From NCBI RefSeq assembly GCF_000720725.1, contig NZ_JOCQ01000043.1, positions 1 to 64,000 of the forward strand: DNA of 64,000 nucleotides. The letters run 5' to 3'. How positions within the stretch are numbered: position 1 is the stretch's first letter; the number at the start of each line of letters is the position of its first letter. Source of the stretch: Streptomyces rimosus subsp. rimosus (GTDB taxonomy: Bacteria > Actinomycetota > Actinomycetes > Streptomycetales > Streptomycetaceae). The notes beneath the pieces are model-generated. The model was not told the DNA's origin and made no database searches. It saw nothing but the letters and a program-made list of their open reading frames with translations. Shown here piece by piece: positions 42,885-51,434 of this stretch. The translations under genes and the position numbers were made by a program.

Positions 42885-43988
42885 ATGGCTGTACTGTGCA
42901 AGCCGGCGGTCGCCGTTCCGGAGAACGTCGTCACGATGGAGCAGACGCTCGAAATGGCTCGGCGTGTGCATGCGCAGAGCCCGCATCTCAACCTGGCTCT
43001 GCGGCTGATCACCAATACCGGGGTACTGAAACGGCATACCGTCCAGCCGCTTGACCGGACGCTGGCTCATCCGGGGTTCGAGCTGCGCAACAAGATATAC
43101 GAGCGGGAAGCGAAGCGCCGGGTTCCGCCGGTGATCCAGCAGGCTCTCGCCAACGCGGAGACGACGGCGCGGGACATCGACGCCATTGTTTACGTTTCCT
43201 GTACCGGATTCATGATGCCGTCGATGACGGCCTGGCTGATCAACACGATGGGGTTCCGTCCGGCCACCCGGCAGATTCCCATCGCCCAGCTCGGCTGCGC
43301 GGCCGGCGGCGCGGCCATCAACCGCGCCCATGACTTCTGCGCGGCGCACCCGCAGAGCAACGTCCTCATCGTGGCGTGTGAATTCTGTTCGCTGTGTTAC
43401 CAGCCTGCCGACGGAGACATCGGGTCGCTGCTCTCCGACGGCCTGTTCGGGGACGCGGTGGCGGCGGCGGTGGTCCGTGGTGAGGGCGGCACCGGAGTAC
43501 GTCTCGAACGCAACGCGTCGTACCTGATCCCGGACACCGAGGACTGGATCTCCTACGACGTCAAGGAGACCGGCTTCCACTTCCGGCTCGACCGGCGGGT
43601 GCCCGGCACCATGGAGCCGCTCGCGCCGGTGCTGCGCCAGGTCGTGGGCGCGCACGCCTGGAACGCGGCGGACCTGGACTTCTACATCATCCATGCCGGT
43701 GGACCGCGCATCCTGGACGACCTGTGCAAGTACTTGGGCGTACCGTCCGAGCAATTCCGCTTCAGCCGGGCCACGCTGAGCGAATACGGGAACATAGCGA
43801 GCGCCGTGGTCCTCGACGCGCTGCGGCGCCTTTTCGAGGACGACACCATGTTCGCGGACGCCCAGGGACTGATCGCGGGCTTCGGCCCCGGAATCACCGC
43901 GGAGATGAATGTCGGCTCCTGGGTGACCGATGAGCCCGACCGTCTCGGTGCGGAACTGTCCGCGCTGCCGGAGATGGTCTCCGGCTGA
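42885..43988 (+). CDS. rppA: Type III polyketide synthase, tetrahydroxynaphthalene synthase
   Basis: 367-aa chalcone-synthase-like enzyme. It matches RppA closely along its length, with the catalytic triad at the same numbers as S. griseus RppA: Cys138 (QLGCAAGG), His270 (IIHAGGP) and Asn303 (EYGNIAS). RppA condenses five malonyl-CoA to 1,3,6,8-tetrahydroxynaphthalene, the precursor of flaviolin and HPQ-type pigments. The CEFCSLCYQ segment is also as in RppA. ATG at 42885 has AAGGGGG upstream. It is first in an operon with a cupin monooxygenase and an FMN reductase. Confidence 0.95.
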   Translation: MAVLCKPAVAVPENVVTMEQTLEMARRVHAQSPHLNLALRLITNTGVLKRHTVQPLDRTLAHPGFELRNKIYEREAKRRVPPVIQQALANAETTARDIDAIVYVSCTGFMMPSMTAWLINTMGFRPATRQIPIAQLGCAAGGAAINRAHDFCAAHPQSNVLIVACEFCSLCYQPADGDIGSLLSDGLFGDAVAAAVVRGEGGTGVRLERNASYLIPDTEDWISYDVKETGFHFRLDRRVPGTMEPLAPVLRQVVGAHAWNAADLDFYIIHAGGPRILDDLCKYLGVPSEQFRFSRATLSEYGNIASAVVLDALRRLFEDDTMFADAQGLIAGFGPGITAEMNVGSWVTDEPDRLGAELSALPEMVSG

Positions 43989-44030
43989 GCCCGTGCACAG
44001 ACCACTGACCACGCGAAGCAGGGAGGAAAA

Positions 44031-44546
44031 GTGACCGTGAACGGTCTCATCGTGCCCCCGGGCGGGGGAAAGCGACTGGTCGCCAAGGCGCAGGACGTCA
44101 CGTTCAAGGTGACGGCGGAGCACTCGAAGTACGCGTCCACCTTCGAGGTCGTCGTGCCGCCGGGTTTCAACACCGGGGTGCACTATCACACACAGGGAGA
44201 AGAGCTCTTCTACATCCTGGACGGAGAACTCGATCTGTTGGCATTCGAGCCCCGGGAACAGTCCGGTGACTGGCTGGACTGGGAAGGGGCCGACGGGCAG
44301 CGGGTGGTGCGGGCGGGCGCCGGTGCCTTGATGTTCGTACCGCCCGGCTGCCCGCACGCCTTTGCCAATCGCACGGAGAAGCCCGTGAAGATGCTTTTCC
44401 AGTCGTCTCCGCCGGGCGACCACGAGGAGTACTTCGACAAACTGCTGGACATATTCACCGGCGGGGATCGGGTGGACGCGGAAGAAGTGGCGAGGCTCAG
44501 GGAAGAGCACGACGTGCACCAGATCACCCCGTTGTCCTACGGCTGA
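44031..44546 (+). CDS. Cupin quinone-forming monooxygenase (MomA-like)
   Basis: 171-aa cupin with the metal motif VHYHTQGEELFYILDGE (His51, His53, Glu57/58) and a second motif PPGCPHAFAN. Next to rppA such cupins (MomA family) oxidise tetrahydroxynaphthalene to the quinone flaviolin, so this is its likely job. GTG at 44031 has GGGAGGA upstream. It lies 42 bp after rppA and 10 bp before the FMN reductase gene, in one operon. Confidence 0.85.
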   Translation: MTVNGLIVPPGGGKRLVAKAQDVTFKVTAEHSKYASTFEVVVPPGFNTGVHYHTQGEELFYILDGELDLLAFEPREQSGDWLDWEGADGQRVVRAGAGALMFVPPGCPHAFANRTEKPVKMLFQSSPPGDHEEYFDKLLDIFTGGDRVDAEEVARLREEHDVHQITPLSYG

Positions 44547-44556
44547 GCGGGGCGTC

Positions 44557-45312
44557 GTGCACCGTATTCTCGCGATCTCCGGGTCACTGCGCGCCGGCTC
44601 CTGCAACACCCGCCTGCTGCACGCCCTCGGTCCGCTGGCTCCCGAGGGCATGTCGATCGACGTGTTCGACGGCCTGGGGGACGTGCCGCTGTTCAACGAG
44701 GACCTCGACACGGACCCGGCGCCGCCCCCGGTCGCCCGGTTGCGGGAGGCCGTGTCGGCCGCCGACGGGCTGGTCATCGCCACGCCCGAGTACAACCATT
44801 CACTGCCGGGCGTGCTGAAGAACGCCATCGACTGGCTCTCGCGGCCGCACGGCCGCGGGGCCCTGTCCGGCAAGGGGGTGGCGGTCATGGTCGCCACGCT
44901 CGGGCGGGCGACGGGATACCGCGGCTTGAGCGACACCGTACGACTCGTCGGTTCGCTGGGAAACGTCGTGGTACCGGATCCGGAAGTGGTGATCGCTTCC
45001 GCGCCGAGCGCCCTGGAGGGATCTCCGGACGGTTCGGTGCGGCTGGTCGATGAGACGGCCGCCGGCTTGGTCCGCGTCCAGTTGGAAGTGCTCGCCGACG
45101 TACTCGCCGCGCAGGCGCACCAGAGCCTGCGGCAGGCGGTGGAACGCAACCGCGCCGCGATCGAGCGGGCACGGTTCTTCCCGTACGTGGCGCGGGCGCT
45201 GGCTGACGGCGCGACACCGGAGGCCGTGACCGAGCGGCTGTTGAGCGCCGGGCAGACCCGGGAGACGGCGGCGCGCTGGCTCGCCGAGGCCCGGGCCGCC
45301 GACGCGGCATGA
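44557..45312 (+). CDS. NADPH-dependent FMN reductase with C-terminal extension
   Basis: 251-aa flavodoxin-like reductase. The FMN-binding SGSLRAGSCNTRLL near residue 8 and the PEYNHSLPGVLKNAIDWLSRP motif are typical of the NAD(P)H:FMN/quinone reductase (ChrR/YLR011w) family. The last 60-70 residues (VTERLLSAGQTRETAARWLAEA) are an extra helical part. GTG at 44557, ten bases after the cupin gene. It may supply reduced flavin or reduce the quinone product. Ends before a strong bidirectional terminator. Confidence 0.92.
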   Translation: MHRILAISGSLRAGSCNTRLLHALGPLAPEGMSIDVFDGLGDVPLFNEDLDTDPAPPPVARLREAVSAADGLVIATPEYNHSLPGVLKNAIDWLSRPHGRGALSGKGVAVMVATLGRATGYRGLSDTVRLVGSLGNVVVPDPEVVIASAPSALEGSPDGSVRLVDETAAGLVRVQLEVLADVLAAQAHQSLRQAVERNRAAIERARFFPYVARALADGATPEAVTERLLSAGQTRETAARWLAEARAADAA

Positions 45313-45369
45313 CCGGGCCGGGTTCCGGATACGGTCTCTTGCCGTGCTGAACCCGGGGACAAGCGGCAG

Positions 45370-45415
45370 ACGGGTGCGACGCGCACCGCCGTGAGCTGGT
45401 GCGCGTCGCGCCCGT
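45370..45415. terminator. Bidirectional terminator after the rppA operon
   Basis: ACGGGTGCGACGCGCACC (45370-45387) pairs with its complement at 45398-45415 with one mismatch over 18 positions, between the converging FMN reductase and HxlR genes. Confidence 0.85.
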
Positions 45416-45432
45416 CCCGGTACGGACGGATG

Positions 45433-45783
45433 TCAGACCAGGCAGGCGGCCCTGGGCTCGGCCGCCTCCGCGGAGGCGGCCGGACCTTTCTCCCACCAGT
45501 CGGCGAATCCGACCACGAGGTGCAGCAGTTGATGGCCGGCCTTGGTTAACCGGTACCAGACGCGCACCGGAGAGCTTGCGGTGTCCACCGAGCGGTGCAC
45601 GAGGCTCGCGCTTTCGAGGCGGCGCAGGACGCGGGTCAGTTGTTTGCGGTCCAGGCCCGTGCGGCGGACCAATTCCGCGTGTCCACGCGTCGCGGCCTGC
45701 AGGGCCACGAGCACGGACAGGTCCCACTTTTTGGAAATCAGGCCGATGGCGGAATTCGCCGCTTTGAGTTCCTCAGAGTTCAT
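45433..45783 (-). CDS. HxlR-type winged-helix regulator
   Basis: 116-aa regulator with the HxlR layout: AIGLISKKWDLSVLVALQ, then GHAELVRRTGLDRKQLTRVLRRLESASLV, the RVWYRLTKAGHQLL wing. Cys is absent from the sensing position used in some members. ATG at 45783 is used; the upstream in-frame sequence is not conserved-looking. The convergent rppA operon and the nearby CdsA/MFS genes make it a candidate pathway regulator. Confidence 0.85.
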   Translation of the reverse strand: MNSEELKAANSAIGLISKKWDLSVLVALQAATRGHAELVRRTGLDRKQLTRVLRRLESASLVHRSVDTASSPVRVWYRLTKAGHQLLHLVVGFADWWEKGPAASAEAAEPRAACLV

Positions 45784-45998
45784 GGTCTTGCTTGCCCTCC
45801 TGTCGGCTAAAAAGCAACGGGATCCCCGTGGGCTGCTTGTTTTACTCCGGGCGCGCGCCTGCCTCTGGGTCAGATCATCTATCATCCGCATATGACTGGG
45901 CAAGCGGCCTTTACTCTCTTTGCGTAGTCATTGCGGTATGCAGGTAAGGATGTGCCTTTCCGGCGCGAAGCCGAGGAAGAGCTGAATATGTTGTGTTT

Positions 45999-46880
45999 TC
46001 AATGGACGAGACCGAGCGCGCTCCAGGCCGCCACCATGGCCGGCAGAATGGAGTCCAGTCGGTCCATCAGGCCGCCGTGCCCGGGCAGCAGGGCGCTCAT
46101 GTCCTTGATGCCCAGGTCCCGTTTCACCGCGGACTCGACGAGGTCGCCTCCCACGGCCGCCAGGGCGATCAAGCCGCCGAAGAGAGCGCCCTGCCACCAC
46201 TGCGTCTGCGCCACCCACCCCAGTGCGGCCACGCCGACGACGGCAGCCGCCGACAGTGAGCCGGCGAAGCCCTCCCAGCTCTTCCTGGGGCTGATGGCCG
46301 GCGCCATGGGGTGGCGGCCGAGCAGGGCCCCGGTCACATACCCGGCGGTGTCGGTGGCCACCACGCAGGCGATCACCGCCAGTACGAGCAGCGCGCCGTG
46401 CGGCTTCTGGACCAGCAGGACCGCGCAGCACGCCGGCAGGGCCAGGTAGCCGAGCAGCAGTACGGACGCCGCCGCGCTCCGCAGGTATCCGGCCGTGCCG
46501 TACGCCAGGTGCCAGGCGAGGCAGACGAGTACGGCGGCCGCGGTGACGCGTAGCAGGGCGCCTTCGCCGAAGCACCAACCGGTCCACACCATCAGCTGCG
46601 TTCCGAGGTGGACGGGCGCGAGCGCCACACGTAGGCCCGACTGCCGCAACCGGCGGCCCAGTTCGGCGACCGCCGCCAGGGCTCCTACCGCGGCCAGGAC
46701 GGCGAAGGCCAGGGGGCCGGTGACCAGCGTGCCGCACACGACGGCCGCCAGCAGGATTCCGACCGCCACCGCACGGCCCACGTCCCGTCCGCCGTGCGCG
46801 GGTGTCGTGCGGCCGTCGGCGTTCGAGTGGGCGGGTACGTCCTGGCCCACGGGGGCGCGATCGTGTTCCGTAACGTTCAC
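45999..46880 (-). CDS. Phosphatidate cytidylyltransferase paralogue (CdsA-like)
   Basis: 293-aa membrane enzyme with about eight helices. The signature near the end, SAVKRDLGIKD then LLPGHGGLMDRLDS, matches the CDP-diglyceride synthetase pattern fully, and SPRKSWEGFAGS is also intact, so it should make CDP-diacylglycerol from CTP and phosphatidate. The GTG at 46880 overlaps the MFS stop (GTGA), coupling it to an exporter inside a polyketide cluster, unlike the core cdsA near frr. It may be an accessory copy or act on another lipid-linked acid. Confidence 0.9.
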   Translation of the reverse strand: MNVTEHDRAPVGQDVPAHSNADGRTTPAHGGRDVGRAVAVGILLAAVVCGTLVTGPLAFAVLAAVGALAAVAELGRRLRQSGLRVALAPVHLGTQLMVWTGWCFGEGALLRVTAAAVLVCLAWHLAYGTAGYLRSAAASVLLLGYLALPACCAVLLVQKPHGALLVLAVIACVVATDTAGYVTGALLGRHPMAPAISPRKSWEGFAGSLSAAAVVGVAALGWVAQTQWWQGALFGGLIALAAVGGDLVESAVKRDLGIKDMSALLPGHGGLMDRLDSILPAMVAAWSALGLVH

Positions 46881-48493
46881 GTGGACTCCCGCCCGCCCTG
46901 CGGCGCGTCGCCGGAGGCCGGACGGGCTTCGCCGTTCCCGCCGCTGCCCGGGGCGCCGCTGCGCTTGCCGAGCAGTACCGCCACCGCGGCTACGGCGACG
47001 ATCACCGCGACGACCCGGTAGCCGATCGCCATGGCGTCGGTGAACGCCGTGACCGCGGCGGCGTGCTGGGCGGCGCCCAGGTGCTCCGCCGCGGCCATCG
47101 CGTCCGAGGCCGAGTGCGCGTGGGGCGCGACAGGAGCCGGGAGCCGGGCAGTGAACCCGGCGGTGAGGACCGTGCCGACCACGGCGACGCCGAGGGCACT
47201 GCCGAGTTCGCGCGCGGTGCTGTTCAGCGCGGAACCCACACCGCTCTGGCTCTTGGGCAGCGCCCCCACGATTCCGCTGGACAGCGGCGGGGTGGCGAGG
47301 CCCATGCCGGATGCCATGACGAGCAGGTCGATGACGTAGATCCAGTACGGCGTGCGTGCGGTCGACAGGGACAGCAGCAGAAGCCCGGCGACGATGAGAG
47401 CCATGCCGAGCGCCACGACCCGGCGTGTCCCCCACCGCCCGGCCAGCCGGGCCGCCCGCGGCGAGACGAACTTCATGCACAGGCCCTGCGGCAGGATCGC
47501 GAGCCCGGTGGCGAGGGCGCTGAATCCCTTGGCGTACTGCAGGTACTGGGCATTGAGGTAGAAGAGGCTGAACATGCCGAGGAAGGCGGCCGCCACACCG
47601 AGCGTCCCGGTGCGGACGGCGGGCAGCCGGAACAAGCGCGGGTCGACCAAAGGGGCCTCGGCACGCAGCGCATGGCCGACGAAGGCCGCTCCGGCGAGGA
47701 GGGAGACGGCGAAGCCGGTGAGCACGGGCACCGAGGCCCAGCCCATCTCCCGCCCCTCGACCAGGCCGAACAGCAGGGCGGCGAGCGTGACGACGAGCAG
47801 CGCCGTGCCGACCGGATCGAGGCGGGCGGCATGCCGCCCGGTGGCCGGCGCGTACCGGGCCGCGAGCACCGCGAGCACGATGGCGACCGGAACGAAGAGG
47901 GCGAAGAACACCGGCCAGGAGAAGAACTGGAGCGTGCCGCCGGCCACGACGTTGCCCAGCATGCCGCCCAGGCCCGTGGCGCCCGACCAGGCGCCGACCG
48001 CCTGGCCGCGCTTGGCGGGCGGGGTCACCGCCAGCGACAGGGCGAGCGTGGCGGGCATGACCAGCGCGGCGCCCAGGCCGGAGACCGCGCGGCACGCCAG
48101 CAGGACGGGGACACTGGGCGCCAGCGCACAGCCCAGGCAGCCCAGCGCGAAGACGCCCAGCCCGGTGATGAGTACGGGCTTGCGGCCCCAGCGGTCGCCC
48201 AGCGCCCCGGCCGGTATGAGAAAGGCCGCGAAGACGAGGACGTACAGGTCCACGATCCACACGGTCTGGGTCGCCGACGGGTGCAGCGCACTGGCGGAAA
48301 GCTGCGGCAGGGCCAGATTGACGCCGGACACCATGGCCTGGACGGCCATGACGGCGGCGTTCATCAGACGCGGGACCTTGCCCTGGTCCGTGCCGCCGGG
48401 CGTCCGCCCGCCTTGCCGTCCGGTGCGGCCAGGGGCGCCGGATGCTGCACCGTGCCGCTGGCCGGAGGCTGTTGCTGCGCTGTGCGCGTTCAT
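46877..48493 (-). CDS. DHA2 family MFS exporter of the pigment cluster
   Basis: 538-aa 14-TM transporter. Helix 1-2 region has MVSGVNLALPQLSASAL, loop 2-3 has GALGDRWGRKPVLI (motif A) and helix 5 carries SGATGLGGMLGNVVAGG. The N-terminal 40 residues are basic and Gly-rich. ATG at 48493 has AAGGA upstream. It diverges from a LysR regulator 81 bp away and is coupled to the CdsA paralogue. Export of the naphthoquinone product or self-protection is likely. Confidence 0.93.
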   Translation of the reverse strand: MNAHSAATASGQRHGAASGAPGRTGRQGGRTPGGTDQGKVPRLMNAAVMAVQAMVSGVNLALPQLSASALHPSATQTVWIVDLYVLVFAAFLIPAGALGDRWGRKPVLITGLGVFALGCLGCALAPSVPVLLACRAVSGLGAALVMPATLALSLAVTPPAKRGQAVGAWSGATGLGGMLGNVVAGGTLQFFSWPVFFALFVPVAIVLAVLAARYAPATGRHAARLDPVGTALLVVTLAALLFGLVEGREMGWASVPVLTGFAVSLLAGAAFVGHALRAEAPLVDPRLFRLPAVRTGTLGVAAAFLGMFSLFYLNAQYLQYAKGFSALATGLAILPQGLCMKFVSPRAARLAGRWGTRRVVALGMALIVAGLLLLSLSTARTPYWIYVIDLLVMASGMGLATPPLSSGIVGALPKSQSGVGSALNSTARELGSALGVAVVGTVLTAGFTARLPAPVAPHAHSASDAMAAAEHLGAAQHAAAVTAFTDAMAIGYRVVAVIVAVAAVAVLLGKRSGAPGSGGNGEARPASGDAPQGGREST

Positions 48494-48574
48494 GTCCTTC
48501 CTTTCTCGCTGCTGGTTCGGATGACCGTAGAAATGCGGCGGGATAACTTCAAATGCAGGTGAGTGATAAATAGA

Positions 48575-49492
48575 ATGCGCCCCGTGCATTCGAAACTGGA
48601 TCTCAACTTATTGGTGGCCCTCGACGCACTGCTGGACGAGTGCTCGGTCACCGCCGCGGCCGAGCGGCTGCACGTATCGGAGCCGGCCATGAGCCGCACC
48701 CTGGGGCGCATTCGCAAAGCGGTCGGCGATCCGGTGCTGGTGCGGGCCGGACACGCCATGCAGCCGACACCGCGCGCCGTGGCGATGCGCAGCGAGGTGC
48801 GCGAGCTGGTACGGCGGGTACGGACGGTGCTGGCGCCGACGGGCGAACCGGACCTGAAATCGCTGGAACGCACCTACACCGTGACCGCCAACGACGCGAT
48901 GGTCACCTCGGTCGGCGACCACCTCGTCTCCTGCGTGGAGAACGAAGCTCCCGGAGTGACCCTGCGTTTCCTCGCGGAACCGCCCGGGGACCACTCCGGG
49001 CTGCGGGAAGGCAGCACCGACCTCGAAATGGGCGTACTGGGACCGGCGGCTCCCGAGGTGCGCACGGAAGCGCTGGCGACGGACCACCACGTCCTGGTCA
49101 TGCGCCCGGACCACGCCCTCGCCCAGGGCGAGGTGACGGCCGAACGGGTGGCCGCCGCACGGCACATCACGACGTCCCGGCGCGGCCGCCTGTCCGGCCC
49201 GCTCGACGAAGCGCTGGCCGGACTGGGCCTGGGCCGGCGCATCACCGTGTCCGCACCGACCTTCGCCGCCACCCTGCTGCTCCTGGTCAACCGCCACGAT
49301 GTGGTGGGACTCGTGCCCTGGCGCCAATACCGGCGCAGCGTCCAGGCACTCGGCCTGGTCACCAGGGAACTCCCGCTCGACCTGCCGCCCGTGGAGCTGT
49401 CCCTGGCCTGGCACCCCCGCGACGACGCCGACCCGGCACACGCCTGGCTGCGGTCACGCGTACGGGATTCCGTACGGGCCGTGCTGTCGTGA
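48575..49492 (+). CDS. LysR family regulator
   Basis: 305-aa LysR protein with HTH at the N-terminus (LDLNLLVALDALLDECSVTAAAERLHVSEPAMSRTLGRIR in segments) and a substrate-binding domain. ATG at 48575 is chosen; GTG at 48563 or 48584 is possible. It diverges from the MFS-cdsA pair and probably controls it. Two AAATGC copies (near 48531 and 48551) in the 81-bp promoter region may be part of its site. It is of the same NodD-like subclass as the LysR gene near 28.5 kb. Confidence 0.92.
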   Translation: MRPVHSKLDLNLLVALDALLDECSVTAAAERLHVSEPAMSRTLGRIRKAVGDPVLVRAGHAMQPTPRAVAMRSEVRELVRRVRTVLAPTGEPDLKSLERTYTVTANDAMVTSVGDHLVSCVENEAPGVTLRFLAEPPGDHSGLREGSTDLEMGVLGPAAPEVRTEALATDHHVLVMRPDHALAQGEVTAERVAAARHITTSRRGRLSGPLDEALAGLGLGRRITVSAPTFAATLLLLVNRHDVVGLVPWRQYRRSVQALGLVTRELPLDLPPVELSLAWHPRDDADPAHAWLRSRVRDSVRAVLS

Positions 49493-49507
49493 CGGCATGG
49501 GGCCGGG

Positions 49508-49559
49508 GCCGGACAGGGGGCACGCGGTGAACGCACGCCGGACAGGGGGCACGCGGTGA
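49508..49559. repeat. 23-bp direct repeat between convergent genes
   Basis: The sequence GCCGGACAGGGGGCACGCGG plus TGA occurs at 49508-49530 and again at 49537-49559. It fills the short space between the LysR stop and the stop of the FAD monooxygenase gene. Probably a slippage duplication. Confidence 0.8.
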
Positions 49560-49569
49560 CCGTACCGGG

Positions 49570-51192
49570 CTACACGGCGGCGCCGAACCACCGGCGCAGC
49601 GCCTCCAGCAGCGACACCTGCGGGCCGCCCCCGTCGCCGGGCGTACCGGCCCATGCGATGCACCCGTCCGGGCGCAGCAACAGAGCGCTCACGGACTGGA
49701 GTTCCGCGTACGAGGCCGCTTCCGTGCCGTCCACGTCGAGCCCCTCGGTGTCGGGCACCACCCGCACGGTGTCCACGTGCTGGGACCAGCCCACGGGGGG
49801 AGCGCCGGTGAGGTCGAGCAGCAGTCCGCGCCCACCGCGCATCAATTCCGCCACGTCCGTGGCCAGGCCCGTGTCCACGGGGCCGGATTCCTGGGGGCCG
49901 CTCTCCCGCAGCAGCAGCTTCCAGTTCGGGCACAGGGTGCCGACCAGCGGGTGCTCGTCACCCAGGGCGTAGCGCTCGTCCAGGCCGGTCAGCAGGTTCC
50001 ACAGGTGCTCGTTGACGTCGTCGAAGCGCATCAGGCGGGCGAACAGCTCGCGCAGCGCGCCGGTCTGGGCGTCGGGCCGCATCAGCGCGGTCTGGGCCCG
50101 GGTGCTGTCCATGAGCCGCCGCCCGGCCGGGTGGCGCTCGGCGGCGTACGAATCCAGCAGGCCGTCCGGAGCCCAGCCCGCGACGGCGGCCCCCAGCTTC
50201 CAGCCCAGGTTGACCGCGTCCAGCAGGCCGACGTTGAGGCCCTGTGCGCCGAACGGAGGGTGGACGTGCGCGGCGTCGCCGGCCAGGAACACCCGGCCGC
50301 GCCGGTACTCGGCGGCCTGCCGGGCGTTGTCGGTGAAACGCGTCGGTGCCGTGACGGAAAGCAGCTCGACGTCGACGCCACTGGTGCGGCGCATGCTTTC
50401 CTGCATCTCGTCGAGGGTGACGGGTTCGTCCTTGGCGGCGGGCGGGCCGGTGAACTCCACGGTGAAGACACGGTTCACTCCGAGCCCGTAGGCGAGCATG
50501 CCCTGGTCGGTGCGGTGCCAGCCCAGGCGCAGGGCGGCGGGGTCGGCGAGTTCCACGACGGCCTGCCGCCCGGTGAGCGTCGCGCCGGTCCCCGCGAAGT
50601 CGATGCCGAGGAGCTTGCGTACGCTGCTGTGCCCACCGTCGCACCCCACGAGAAATGCGCAACGGGCTTCCAACCCACCGCCGGGCATGCGAATCGAGAC
50701 GGTCACGCCGTCGCCGTCCTGACGTAATCCGGTCAGTTCGTGCTCGCGGCGGAAATCGACTCCCAGGCGCCGGGCGTGATCGGCCAGAATCAGTTCGAGA
50801 GCCCGCTGATTGACCGCCATACGCCGCCGCTGTGAACCTTTCACCCGCGCCGGTTCGAGGTATTCGAGACCCGCGAAGTGATTGGTCGGCCCGAGCCGTA
50901 CGGCGCTCTTGGGCAACAGGGCGGGGTCCGCAACCCCCGCGGCTGCGGCCGCGGTCCTCGCAGCCTGCCGGAAGCGTTCCTGCTCCACCTCGGCGAGCTG
51001 CCCGCGCAGCCCCCGACGCTCCAGCGCCTCGACCGCCAACGGCCCGAGGACGCCCGCCTTGACCGTCGTGTCGACCTCGGAACGGCGCTCCACGAGCAGC
51101 ACCGAGGCGCCCGCCGTGCGCAACTCCGCGGCGAGCAGCAACCCGACCGGCCCGCCACCGACCACCACCACGTCGAAGAAACAATCGCCCAC
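49570..51192 (-). CDS. FAD-dependent aromatic polyketide hydroxylase
   Basis: 540-aa class A flavin monooxygenase. VVVGGGPVGLLLAAELRTAG is near the start, the DG motif is VGCDGGHSSVRKLLG and the second FAD motif is FLAGDAAHVHPPFGAQGLN. A C-terminal thioredoxin-like domain follows. GTG at 51192 with GGAGG eight bases upstream is clearly better than the longer open frame. Close relatives hydroxylate aromatic polyketides, so hydroxylation of the tetrahydroxynaphthalene-derived quinone is plausible. Confidence 0.93.
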   Translation of the reverse strand: MGDCFFDVVVVGGGPVGLLLAAELRTAGASVLLVERRSEVDTTVKAGVLGPLAVEALERRGLRGQLAEVEQERFRQAARTAAAAAGVADPALLPKSAVRLGPTNHFAGLEYLEPARVKGSQRRRMAVNQRALELILADHARRLGVDFRREHELTGLRQDGDGVTVSIRMPGGGLEARCAFLVGCDGGHSSVRKLLGIDFAGTGATLTGRQAVVELADPAALRLGWHRTDQGMLAYGLGVNRVFTVEFTGPPAAKDEPVTLDEMQESMRRTSGVDVELLSVTAPTRFTDNARQAAEYRRGRVFLAGDAAHVHPPFGAQGLNVGLLDAVNLGWKLGAAVAGWAPDGLLDSYAAERHPAGRRLMDSTRAQTALMRPDAQTGALRELFARLMRFDDVNEHLWNLLTGLDERYALGDEHPLVGTLCPNWKLLLRESGPQESGPVDTGLATDVAELMRGGRGLLLDLTGAPPVGWSQHVDTVRVVPDTEGLDVDGTEAASYAELQSVSALLLRPDGCIAWAGTPGDGGGPQVSLLEALRRWFGAAV

Positions 51193-51434
51193 CGCGGAAA
51201 CCTCCGAGAACCGACCCGTGACACATACGGGCTCCCCTTCGGGGGTAAAGGGGAGCCTGGGTGCTGAGCAGCACCATGGGAAACGGTATGGGTGTTCTTC
51301 CGGGGGCACCAATGATTGTTCGTCATCCGATGAATGCGTGTGGCGCATCCAGTGTTCTGCCGCTGTCCCCGCGCATTTCGCAGTACGTTCGGGAGCGCGG
51401 ATCGCCGGTCATTCCGCATTCCTGACCGCGTCGG

